A DNA stretch of 64,000 nt. It comes from Turritopsis dohrnii. Its lineage: Eukaryota; Cnidaria; Hydrozoa; Anthoathecata; Oceaniidae. Made by a program: the position numbers and the translations under genes. The notes below the pieces were generated by a model. That model ran no database searches. It worked only from the letters and a program-made list of their open reading frames with translations, and was not told the origin of the DNA. The stretch lies in NCBI GenBank assembly GCA_027922465.2, contig BQMF02000021.1:1612001-1676000 (forward strand), in the 5' to 3' direction. Shown here piece by piece: positions 1 through 10,102 of this stretch. The number at the start of each line of letters is the position of its first letter. Position 1 is the stretch's first letter.

Positions 1-931
1 TAGTCTTTATTATGTGTGTTTCCAAAGACGAGATGACCTTTGACACGTTTCTAATTCTTTGGGTGATAACTGCCTTTTGAGAAGAGCTGCTTATGATTGC
101 ATTTTTTATATCTGTGGTAAATATTTGCTGATATGAGCGAGTGGCAAATATCTCCCATGATGAACCAATAGCACTTGTACTAACAACTGAAGGTGAAAGA
201 GCATGTACTTCAGTTGTGAATGTATTTTGGGATTTTTTAGTCTCTACTAACGTTCTTTGACTGGTTTGAACTCCCAGGAAACTTGAGCTTGACTGGGTGT
301 TGTATGACATCACAGTAAAAATACTCGATTCAAGAACAGCTAGAAAGTAAAAGAAATTCTTTTTCTGATTCCTTTTACGCCCTGTAAGCAATCAAAACTT
401 TTATCACCTACTTTTGGAGAAAAATTAGTAAATCTGTTTGCGATTGTCCTTATTGACTTTTATATAAGCAAACTTTTCTATCAAATGCACAAGAAGTGGA
501 AAGATTTCTTCATTAAAGAAGACTTACCTTTGACGCAGCCAGACGACGGGTCTGTCCAACCCTTTAAACATATTTTCTTGTTGTTTTTGTCACATGTGTA
601 ATGTCCAGAGTGATCATCACGCGGCGTGCATGATTGCTTTGCACAATCTGGTGGAAGATAGCCATGATCACACGATACCCTGTGAAAATGTAAGAAAATA
701 AATTATTTATCAAACCAGTGTATGTATAATCCTTTTACCAGTCCTCCTCTCAAACAGGGAATTTTTTAGGGGAACCAGTAAAAAATAAAATACATCTGAA
801 AGCATCGGCGTCAAAAAAATTTTATCAATTCAGTTAACCTCCGACATTGATCTAAAACCATTGATGGATATTTTGTAGGTAAATTCAAATCCAAAGTTAA
901 TTTCCTCAAACATAGAAATTGTAGGCTCGGG

Positions 932-963
<32 letters not shown>

Positions 964-2704
964 TATTCTCAATATTTGCGTATACTGAGTTTTTTGTCAA
1001 ATCTGAGAGTTACGTTCTGCTATGTACCACAGAACACAAAGGTAATAGATTGGAAATCGCATTACACCAGCATTGAATTCTTCCATTCAGCTATTTTCAT
1101 CGTCTTCTAATAACGAGATTATACATCATTTTACCTGATATCGACAGTAATGGTTTTCTCCTTTCCACGCCTTCGTCTATACGGGTTATACTTGAATTTT
1201 TTTTCCGTCCAATTTTTATTCATGTAATCAAATGCACTCATTGAAATCGGCCCACTAAGAGAAGTTACTTGCACACGGCTAGTGGGTGTTGAGCCGTGCT
1301 CTATGTGAAAAACTGATGCGTCAAACGTGAATCCTCCCTAAACAGAAAAAAAAATAAATATAAAACAAATTAAGAACTTAAACTGTAAACTGTATTCAAA
1401 GTATAATATGTTGTTGTATAATAAGGGGTCATTCAATAATTACGTAACGCTAGGGGGTGGGCGGTTCTTCTTGATTTTCGTGACGCAGCGTGACGGTCGA
1501 AAAGGTAGTTCAAGTTCGTGACATCACGATATAAGATATTTTGGATATAAAGTATTTTTGTATTAGTGAAAATAAAGACGTTGTTTTGCGTTTTAACGCA
1601 ATCTTTTTTTATAGTTTGGGTTGTTGGCTCTAAAACAGCAAATTTAGCGTTACTTAATTTATTGAGTGGCGCCTAACTTGTTCAATTCAATTCATATGTG
1701 TGTATAATTAGTCGCTTGTATGTTAAACACGCCTAAGATTATTATACAGTAGACTCTCTCTAACTCGAACTTCAAAGGGGAAAACGAACTCGTTCGAATT
1801 ATAGAGAATTGGAGTTATAGAGAATGATATTGCTAAGCTTGAATGGACCCACTAATTCAGTTTGAATTACTGATAGTTGAGTAAGGGAAATTGGAATTAT
1901 AGAGATTCCATACTGTATACGGTAAAAGAAGACATAAAGCTCTGGTCTCTAACGAAGAGATCTTTCAAAATTAATCATAGGATATCTACTACATATCTAT
2001 ATACTTTATATATTTCAAGGACTATCAAAGCTTTCCGACGGACAGATCTCTGGTAAGTCAATTACCCAATCAGAACACACACACACACAACCAGGACATT
2101 TCCCAAACTTGAATGGTAATACAGATCTGCAACAGCACACTTTCCATTGGGAAGGTCAAGTAAATATTCGGTAAACAATCTTACCTTCCACTGTTCAAAT
2201 GGACATTCTAATTGGCTGTTCTTTAGATTAATAAAGCTTGCGTCGTCATCAACTCCCTCAACTGTTAATGTACAATTTCTCAAACTGGGTGACGAGATGC
2301 TGACGATGATAGTGTTAACACATGATGTCCTGCAATTGCTTGTTCCTTTATTGCAACATTCTTTATCGTCCTTCTCATGGGAAGGGTTTTTGTATTCTTT
2401 CAGTTTCATATACAGTACACCATCACAAAAAACACTCTAAGAATACAGCATTTGATAATCATTTGATGCAAGAAAGAACTCCATGCAGATAACATCGAGT
2501 TAACGTGGGAAATCCGAAAAGCCTGGCAGATACACTAACGAGCTTATATTTGACAATATGAAACACGTTTGTCTGAAATATTTTAAAACCGGCCCTCAGT
2601 TGTGAGTCAGCCATTATGAATCGATGTGCAAGAAAATATATATTTCCAATATTTACCTGTAGAGCATGTAAGTATACTATGGAGAGTATCCAATATTTCT
2701 TCAT
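1..2704 (-). CDS. DSL-domain transmembrane protein DSL-A (5' part, runs off the left edge)
   Basis: Not a named gene; a Notch-ligand-like (Delta/Serrate/LAG-2) protein without EGF repeats. Exons inferred by eye: 2704-2657 (signal peptide MKKYWILSIVYLHALQ, phase 0), 2436-2185 (MNNL-like domain with a CC pair then C-x5-C-x3-C, ending EQWK, phase 0), 1337-1135 (linker, phase 2), 679-528 (DSL domain: CDHGYLPPDC, then CTPRDDHSGHYTC, IC and KGW..C, six cysteines in family order; phase 1), and 339 to beyond position 1 (Ser/Thr-rich stalk, open to the edge). All joins keep frame with GT/AG borders. Membrane span and tail must lie outside the window. By family it would be a surface protein able to touch Notch; that role is inference. 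DSL-B and DSL-C share the same intron phases. The DSL call is firm; exact exon ends are not transcript-checked. Confidence 0.85.
928..963. repeat. poly-G tract in DSL-A intron
   Basis: An almost pure run of G on the plus strand (poly-C in the transcript) lies in the intron between the linker and DSL exons of DSL-A. Its length may be unreliable in assembly. It could form a G-quadruplex on the non-template strand; that is inference. Confidence 0.9.
1745..1917. mobile_element. pogo/Tc1-like MITE in DSL-A intron 2
   Basis: Begins TA-CAGTAGACTCTC and ends with the imperfect inverse ATAGAGATTCCATACTG-TA, so both ends carry CAGT-type termini next to TA, as in the Tc1/mariner/pogo superfamily. About 170 bp, no coding capacity. 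A related end starts at 16069. Non-autonomous. Confidence 0.6.
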
Positions 2705-3092
2705 TATGATAATTTTCTGTGAAATTTTTTCTCTGGCACTAAATCAGAAATTATAAAACTGATGAAATAGAAAAAAAACCATTTTGTCATTATTTTTGTC
2801 AATATGCCCAAACTAGTGACGTTGAAAGTAATTTTACTCCATCTGTGACGATTTACATGAAGCACATCCGGAAGCGCTTCAAACATGAAACGCTGAGAGT
2901 GTTGACGTCATAGTTAACCAAATGCGAAAAAAATAGCTTGCACTCTCTAATAGAACAACAGAGCTTCATCGGCCAAGATTAGATCTTGTTTAACCACATC
3001 TCAGTAAAGAAAAACATTGATGCAAGAGTTGTTAAATCAAGTTTTGGTTACTTGAAGAGTGTTATCACAAATGCTTTGGAACAGTTCCAATG

Positions 3093-3770
3093 GAAACGTA
3101 TGAAGTTCATTCGGCGCCAAAATCTCGTTTGTCAAGTCGTCAAATCGTTATAGAAGTTAACGCGGTGTTCACAATAAGTCGACATTCAAGTCATCGAGTC
3201 GTTTTAGATGAATACTCGCTTTTCAAATGAAGGCGTTTTAGAAGTTTGTTTGTTTCAGGTGATGACGCGTTGAGCAAGGGATCTCTTTCGGAATTCTAAC
3301 AAACAATCAAATGTATCTGAAAGAAAAGGGAATTCTTCACAGTTTGGTCATTTTCTCATTCATAACCATGCAATACCCCATGTTTCATGCAACTACTAGA
3401 AAACATGACGGCCAGCATCACGACTTATATAAATATGACACAAAAATCTGTTTTTGTGTAAAAGCCAACACTGACTTAGAGAAACTGGTAATCAGGTTGT
3501 ACCGCCTCATTTTCTGAACCGACTGAACATCTAAAACGGCTAATCTTCCAAAGCGCCTCAATTACACAGCATCTAGCGACCCCAACTTCTAAAACGCCTC
3601 AAATTGAAAAACGAGTGTTCATCTAAACCGACTCGACGACTTGTATGTCGCCTTATTGTGAACCGCGTTAACTTCTAAAACGATTAATGACGTCACGAGT
3701 CAACATCTTAAACGACTCGAGAACTTGATTAGCGAGATTTTGGCGTCGATATAACTTCATAGAAACGCTT
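3093..3770. mobile_element. foldback element with long inverted arms
   Basis: The left arm (about 3093-3240, containing GGCGCCAAAATCTCG) and the right arm (about 3545-3770, containing CGAGATTTTGGCGTCG) are imperfect inverse complements over more than 100 bp. Both carry repeated AAGTCG/GAGTCG/AAACG-type motifs. The 300-bp centre has a 68-codon ORF with no recognisable domain. Non-autonomous DNA transposon remnant; superfamily not clear because I could not fix the target duplication. Confidence 0.65.
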
Positions 3771-5426
3771 CGTAAAAAAACATTTAAAATTGGTATGATA
3801 AACATCCCTCCCTTTACACCGATGTATCTAAGGATATTTGTGGTACTAAAGTCAACATTTTATTTATTTATCTTTTGCGTAATTTTAGTAGGTTACATAT
3901 TATATATTAATATTATATATTACAGTAGCTACTCAGAGTTTCATGCCTCACGTATTGTACGACAATCTTCAGCTGAGTACTGAAAAACTGTAGTTTTTTC
4001 TTCAATACTCTGCTCTATTTCAACAATATTAAGCACCTTTTTCGATTAGAAGAAGTTACTACGACAATATCATATATATAGAATATATGGAATTTGAGAT
4101 CAGCAAGATGTCTTTCTGGATGTTGAGAGAGTAACAAGTAGGAACAAAAGGAAAACTAACTCCCACACATCCTAGCAAGTACTAAAAGAAGGTCTTTATG
4201 TTGAATTCCAACAAGCTTTACTCTGTCTTTTTGAATTGACTTTTAAATTAACTTCAATTTTGATTAGCATTTTTTCCTATGCATGTTGAAAACAGAAATA
4301 CTATCCAATTTTGGGAACCAAGAACCATAAGGAAAGTTTTGGGAGGAACCATTAGGAACTGTTATTACTCGAATGCTTCTTATACTTGTATACTTGCTCT
4401 ATGTAACTTTTTGTGATTGCGTTATTAGATTAGAGTTAAACACATAGCACACAAAAGAATGGTTTAAAAAGGTTTTTAATCTCTATCTATACTGTAGACA
4501 TCGTGCTCGAGATAGGAGTCTGTCATGGTTTATTGATCACTTTATTCTTTGCCTTCAAATAACTTTACTGACTTTCCTGTGAAATTCACCCATCAAAACT
4601 CACTCAGCTGTTCAACATCATTGCTTCATCTTCTGTAAGTTTTCTTAAAGAAAATCAATCAGATGATTTACAAGCGTTTTTTTTGATCAGCCTAAGCTTA
4701 AATCCTCTGTAAACACGAAAGAAAATACAAGAAGAAAGAAAACCATAAAAGGTGTTGACAAAAAAGTTGGATTTTTAAATTAGTTTATCGACACAGTTGC
4801 AAGTAGCATTGTTTGAGGACAATAAACAGATGAACTACATAACCAGACAATCAATGATCAGAAAAGAAAACCGTTCTATTTGTGAATAATCTTAGAAAGT
4901 CATCTAAATAACCACCACATCCAACCTCTTCATTAGAATGTTTTCTTGAACTCTTCTCGTTCATTTTTGAGCTTGTGAAAGCAGTGATCGTTCATAAATT
5001 TATTTAAAATTACGCGATGAAACGAAAACCTCAAAGATATGCGAAAAGTAGGCGTAGAAAAACAATTTTGCGGATGTTACAACAAAACATAAGAATTTCA
5101 GAGGCGCACGTTGATTTTGTGTTTTTGAAGTCAAACAAGGAAAAATGTTCGTTGGGTCAACTTATTACTGTGAAAGGTTATAAATGGAATAAACCATAAC
5201 AAACTTTAGGAAAACGAACTAGGAGATCATACGTATAAAAGATACTTCACACTTTTGACATATATTATAGTTCTGCCCACGTTTTATGCTATATTCTGGA
5301 TTCTATTTGCCAAAGTTGTTTCAGAAAGAAAAGATATGGATTTCTTTGTCCAACATCGTTTGTGGGGCGTTCTCGAGTACAGATTGATCCTTCGAAGTTT
5401 GCACAAAGAAAGAAAAGTTGCTTTAA

Positions 5427-5753
5427 ATGATGCTGAAAAACTCGCTAAATTTCCGTTCCTGTTTATCTTTTGCCTTTTTCTTCTCTCTCTCATTTTTTTT
5501 TATTTCGAGTTCCTTAAAAACAAATATCTCAAGACCTGTTGATACGGATACGTCAGGTGTTTCATCAGGATTTTTATCTCAACTTTACGATATAACCGGA
5601 AGAACTTATTGTCTCGATTATCTTGGAACCTTGACCAATTTCCTCTTTCATTTTACAGACTGGACTGGTATGCTTTGTTTCAAAAGCAGTTCAAGTATAT
5701 TCCGTAGCCAAGAAAAGTGTAAGCCTTCCCCGTTCAACTATGATTTTTCATAA
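5427..5753 (+). CDS. doubtful ORF with N-terminal hydrophobic anchor
   Basis: A 108-codon frame starts MMLKNSLNF and has a strongly hydrophobic Phe/Ser/Leu-rich segment at about residues 12-30, like the signal anchor of a type II membrane protein, followed by a Thr/Ser region and a segment with DITGRTYC. I do not recognise a family. Hydrophobic T-rich ORFs also arise by chance in AT-rich DNA, and no continuing exon was found, so it may be non-coding or a gene relic. Confidence 0.15.
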   Translation: MMLKNSLNFRSCLSFAFFFSLSFFFISSSLKTNISRPVDTDTSGVSSGFLSQLYDITGRTYCLDYLGTLTNFLFHFTDWTGMLCFKSSSSIFRSQEKCKPSPFNYDFS

Positions 5754-5971
5754 TCTTTTAATGAATCACCATATATTTGTTGCCATTCACTCACTTAAAA
5801 AATAATCTTCAAATCTTGCTACACAAAGAAACATACATACCAAGAAGATTCCCAGTAGTTACTGCTTTCTTGTTTTCTACTTAAAGGTCTTTCAGAAAGT
5901 GATTTACCACTATTTTATCAGTATGCTAGATCTCGTGGTTTTAACACAGTACTCAACATGATCTAAAATGA

Positions 5972-6028
5972 GTATGATTGGTGGGATTTAGAACGCGTAA
6001 CATGATTGGTGGGATTTAGAATGCGTAA
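5972..6028. repeat. two-copy tandem duplication
   Basis: A 28-29 bp unit containing ATGATTGGTGGGATTTAGAA is repeated twice back to back, with one clear difference (acgcgtaa versus atgcgtaa). No function seen. Confidence 0.8.
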
Positions 6029-6344
6029 CACGCACTCAATAATGAGCCTTTCAAAAGCTTCCGATAGCATAAACCATGAGCTTCTTATCCCAAAATTAAT
6101 CGCTTTTGACAGAAGAAGTCTTAAGTATTATTTTAGCTATTGTTTTAAAAAAAACACAATTTGGTTTCTTGCGTGGGACTAAATTTGAAGATTGGATTAA
6201 GATCAAAAATTAACAACAAAATATCTTGTTGTGTGATATTGTTTTCAAACTAGGCTGCGTTGAGGTTGAAATTCTAGATGCAACTGTCATGATGTCTAAC
6301 ATCTATTGTGTTATTATCCAACTTCTTAAAAATGAAATTTCTTT

Positions 6345-6986
6345 TTTCGGATGCGGCGTTGAATGGAGGGCGGCGTTCATTCGAGGGCGGTGTTTATTAC
6401 AAAATCAATGCTTAATAAATGCTGGGCGCTTATAAAATTTTTCTAATTTTGAACTAATTAAAGACAACGATAATTTTGATTTTTGTAATTTTCCCTGGAA
6501 AATAAAACTGAAAAAGAGATTTAACAAAAAGTGAAGTTTCGTCTTATTACTGTTTTCTTAGTGTCACAAGGGTCTTACTAGGTGTCTGAGTTTTAATTTT
6601 AGCAACATCGACATCATCTTTCTCATCGTCAGATATCAAAACTACTTCATTATTTTTTGGAGGCAGAAATGTAGTCGAACAGTAAGAGTCCTTGGAGAAC
6701 AATTGTTGAAGATCAAAGAACAGTTTTCAATCGTAGAGTTGAAACATAAATTGAACAACATAAACTACGTATTTTTTTATTCCCGATACAGCTAAAAAAG
6801 TAAAAATTTCAAATGAGCGCCCTGTTTCTCAAGGCCGGCTTCGATTAAACGCTCCCTTTCAAAGAGGTGGGCGCTTATTCGAGGGGTCACTTAATAGGTG
6901 CTGGGCGTTTATTGAACTTTGTGGAAATTACCTGGCCGCTCATAAAAGGGGGGGGTGGAGGGGGGCTTAATCGGATAAGTACGGTA
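6345..6986. mobile_element. decayed element with GGCGTTTATT-type ends
   Basis: Motifs such as GGGCGGCGTTCATTCGAGG near 6370 and GGGCGCTTATTCGAGGGG near 6870, ending near GTACGGTAAAT, match the terminal motif style of the element at 8585-9433. Ends are decayed and the borders are approximate. No coding capacity. Confidence 0.4.
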
Positions 6987-7132
6987 AATTGTCTCATGAT
7001 AATTATGTGAAAAGAGAATAACGAGAAGTTTCATTTTGATTTATAATTCAATTTCAATATTTCGTCAGGAACGTTTTACTGGATCATGAAGACATTACTA
7101 AACCTTTACGCCCTAAAGAATATCTTCGATAA

Positions 7133-7470
7133 TTTATTTATTTATTTTTTTATAATTTGGTATTGTTTTACGTGGCTAGCCTCACTCAGTTGCTACTGCA
7201 TCTGCTTTCCAGGAGGGGCCACGGCTTAGGTTGGAGGCTCCGAAGTATTTGACACTCTCATGAGTGACACAAACCCAATCAAGGACCTGTGCTCTTCTGG
7301 ATGACCTCCTGCAACACCCGATGTATCATCTACCCAATTTCCCTCACATGACATGGGTCGACCCGGTGCTATAGTACATTCACTCGCGCATGGTGAATCG
7401 CCGCCAAGGGAAATTGAACCCCGATCTCCCGCATGAAATGCGAGAGTGATAACCACTATACTACGGCGCC
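7133..7470 (-). mobile_element. tRNA-derived SINE
   Basis: Read on the minus strand, the first 72 bases form a tRNA-Glu/Asp-like head: GGCGCC start, A box TAGTATAGTGGTT, an anticodon-type stem-loop with loop ATTTCAT (reads as TTC), and B box GGGGTTCAATTTCC. Acceptor and T-stem pairing contain mismatches, so this is not a good tRNA gene. About 230 bases of unrelated body follow, then an A-rich tail (AAAAAAATAAATAAATAAA), the plan of a tRNA SINE. The A and B boxes would be the internal RNA polymerase III promoter. Confidence 0.75.
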
Positions 7471-8584
7471 ATATGTGGTGAATGAAAGGTGTTCAAGTGA
7501 AAATCACAGTTGGACAATAATTTCAAAACAATAAGTATTAACCAAAACAATCAAGTTATTATAGATCAACTTTAGACAACTTAGACAACACAGTGCGCAA
7601 TTTTATTGAAAAAACTCTGCGAAGGAGTGCATTTCTAAAGAAATATATATACTATTTCAATAAAAATTCTCTTCGTCGCAGTGACTTTTAACGATTTCAC
7701 CACTGGGTTGCTCGAACGGGACATATAAACATGAAAGGTACGTGGCAAATGTTCCGATCAAAATTTGCAGCTTCTTCGCGGCCTAAGAATCATTTTATAA
7801 CCTGTTTCCTACATCCCATAAATATCGAAATAAATATTCCATCCAACCTCGAACCCTGTCCGAATATCTAAAAAGCAAGAGACTCTCGGTTCGAGGTTGT
7901 ATTCCATCACATTCATCATAGTACATATTACACGCACAGAAAATCTTATGGTTTTAAATTTTTGAAAGATTTGAAAATTCATGTTTGTAACAGCAACTAC
8001 AATTGAAGGCGAGGAAATCAAATGACGTAATGGGATGACGTAATGGAATATGAAAAACAGAATAACTCTAAACAGTATGCTCGTCTGACAAATTGCTACC
8101 ATCACACTTTGCGGTGTAAACCTTGTGAAATGTGTCTGGGTTAGTGAGGGTAAAGTCTCATTTATTCAAATAATTTTACAAGTGTTTTCAGCATGTAAAG
8201 GTAATGGTAACGATTTGTGAGATGAACCTAGTCTAAAAGTAGGCGTACAATTTCCGCGCTCGCCATGAAGAAGATATTTCCCAACCTACTGAGAGTTTAC
8301 CTATGATACATGAAATCCTGATTACTGGGGAATTTTTTTTACAGACATTTCATAACAGAAGCGAAATCACGAAAAGTACTTTTTTTAATGAGAACAATTT
8401 TATAAGAACACGAATGTCAGATTTGACCAAATATTAAGAATAAAAAAAACAATTTGAGGCAGAAATATTGTTCCGAAAATTGAGAACAAGCTGAGCCCGA
8501 AGTTTGTTGTAAAATCAGGAACAATCGAGGATATGAATTTTCTTGCAATTCACTTTGAAGCTACCGAGAAATGATTTAGAATTA

Positions 8585-9433
8585 CCGTATTTCCTCTGAT
8601 AAACGCCGCGGCGTTTGTTACAAATTCCAGCTTTTATTATTACAAAATGAAACATGAGATAAGAATAGAAATTTTGTGCGAAAATATTTTACATTGGAAA
8701 TATGTTCCCATTACACACAAAAATGCCAAAGAATATCAACATCATTGTCGCCGTTTTCTTTTCCGGCATGAAAACTTTCTTAGCTTTCTCGCTGACGTCA
8801 AACTTTGGCAATTTCAAAAGGATTTTCAGAAGATTGATCTTAATCCAGTGCTTCCGTTGCCCGTTTCAATTAAGCAGTCGAAGAAAAGACGAATCCTTTT
8901 TACACAATACACCTTTCCCGAATTTCTGTTTAAACACCGTGTTATGGCCTAGCTTCTAAGTTTCGCCTCTTTTTCAAACTCTTAATTACTTCTAATTATT
9001 CCACTGGGGAACTGAAAAAACGAGTAACTATTACTTACTGAGAACATTATGCAATTAGAAAAACAATAAAGAACATAGAAACGAGGCGAAACTTAGAAGC
9101 TAGGCCATAACACGGTGTTTAAACAGAAATTCGGGAAAGGTGTATTGAAATGTACAAGAAGATGTCAGACAAGAACAGTTTAGCGGGACATTTACCAATA
9201 AGGCAGTTCGAAGACGTAGACGTATTTTCTAAAGATACGAAAATGTGGTTTGCATGTTTATGCGCAATTATTTACGCATCAATTAAAATTCATGCAAATT
9301 TATTAAAATTCATGCAAATTTATTTAAACTGCTTTTCCTTTGCCTGTTTTCTATTGAACGCCGCTTTGCAAGGTGCGGCGTTTACTAGAAGGCGGCGTTT
9401 ATCAGAGGGCGGCGTTTATTAGAGGAAATACGG
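8585..9433. mobile_element. composite MITE with CCGTATTTCCTCT ends
   Basis: The left end CCGTATTTCCTCTGATAAAC and the right end (inverse of CCGTATTTCCTCTAATAAAC) are inverted terminal repeats. The right side repeats GGCGGCGTTTATYAGAGG twice. The interior holds a second, nearly perfect palindromic element (8907-9146). Two overlapping ORFs on the left half have no recognisable domain. Confidence 0.7.
8907..9146. mobile_element. nested 240-bp palindromic MITE
   Basis: Arms 8907-8972 and 9081-9146 are almost perfect inverse complements, starting CAATACACCTTTCCCGAATT and including TTTAAACACCGTG and GCTTCTAAGTTTCGCCTC. Diverged copies of these arms occur at 10534-10772 (both ends) and single ends near 52262 and 61760, so this is a repeat family in this genome. 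Confidence 0.8.
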
Positions 9434-10102
9434 CATATTGTTTTCACTTGTGAATGTTTCTTTTTTCACCTTCAAAATCTTTAATGATGACGTGACGTGC
9501 GACTTAAAACTTAAAAACTTGCAAACTCATATTGGGTTAGTAGCAAATGGTTAGTACCACCGTTTTTAGTATACATTTATATCACTACCACCCTGCGTTA
9601 CAGATTATGATTTGAAACGACAAGAACTAGGCTTGCAAGAGAAGTCTTATTTAAAAGATTTGTTTTTATTTTGCAGGAAATTTCATGAATATGAACAAAA
9701 TGAATCTGAAATCTGAAACTGTCTTCTTAAAGGTAAAAATAAAACAAGAACAATCCAGGCTTAAAGAAAAAAAGGCTTAAAAGAATGAGAACAGTCCAAA
9801 TCAGATCAGATTTTACTGGTTCTTATAAATAAAAGCGTGATAGCGTAAAATATGTACTTATGGTTAGAAAGTAATTGCTTCCAATGTCAGGTACGGCATT
9901 TCCAGAAATTTTTGATACATAACAGATTTGCTTGTTTTAAAAAAACAACTTAAATAAAAACAACATAACTGTTATTTTGGATTTTATGGAGATTGAAGCC
10001 GAGGCTAGAATTAATCTCGAGTCTAAGCAAGAATTCAATTAGTATATGATTAAATTTCGTACCTAAATGTTTTGAATACAGTTTTAGATGTTAAAAGACG
10101 AC

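Larger units (their letters stand above)
2705..10102. other. intergenic region between DSL-A and DSL-B, transposon-rich
   Basis: No gene recognised here. It holds a foldback element (about 3093-3770), a short tandem duplication (5972-6028), an element fragment with AT-rich core and GGCGTTTATT-type motifs (about 6345-6986), a tRNA-derived SINE (7133-7470) and a composite MITE (8585-9433). The remaining stretches are AT-rich with no coding signal I can support, apart from one doubtful ORF at 5427-5753. Confidence 0.6.

Noticed and set aside
1425..1530. Transposon end GGGGTCATTCAATAATTACG
   Set aside because: Resembles known invertebrate DNA transposon termini, but no matching inverse end was found nearby, so borders cannot be supported.
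7399..7470. Functional tRNA-Glu gene
   Set aside because: Acceptor and T stems have mismatches and the sequence continues into a SINE body with A-rich tail.
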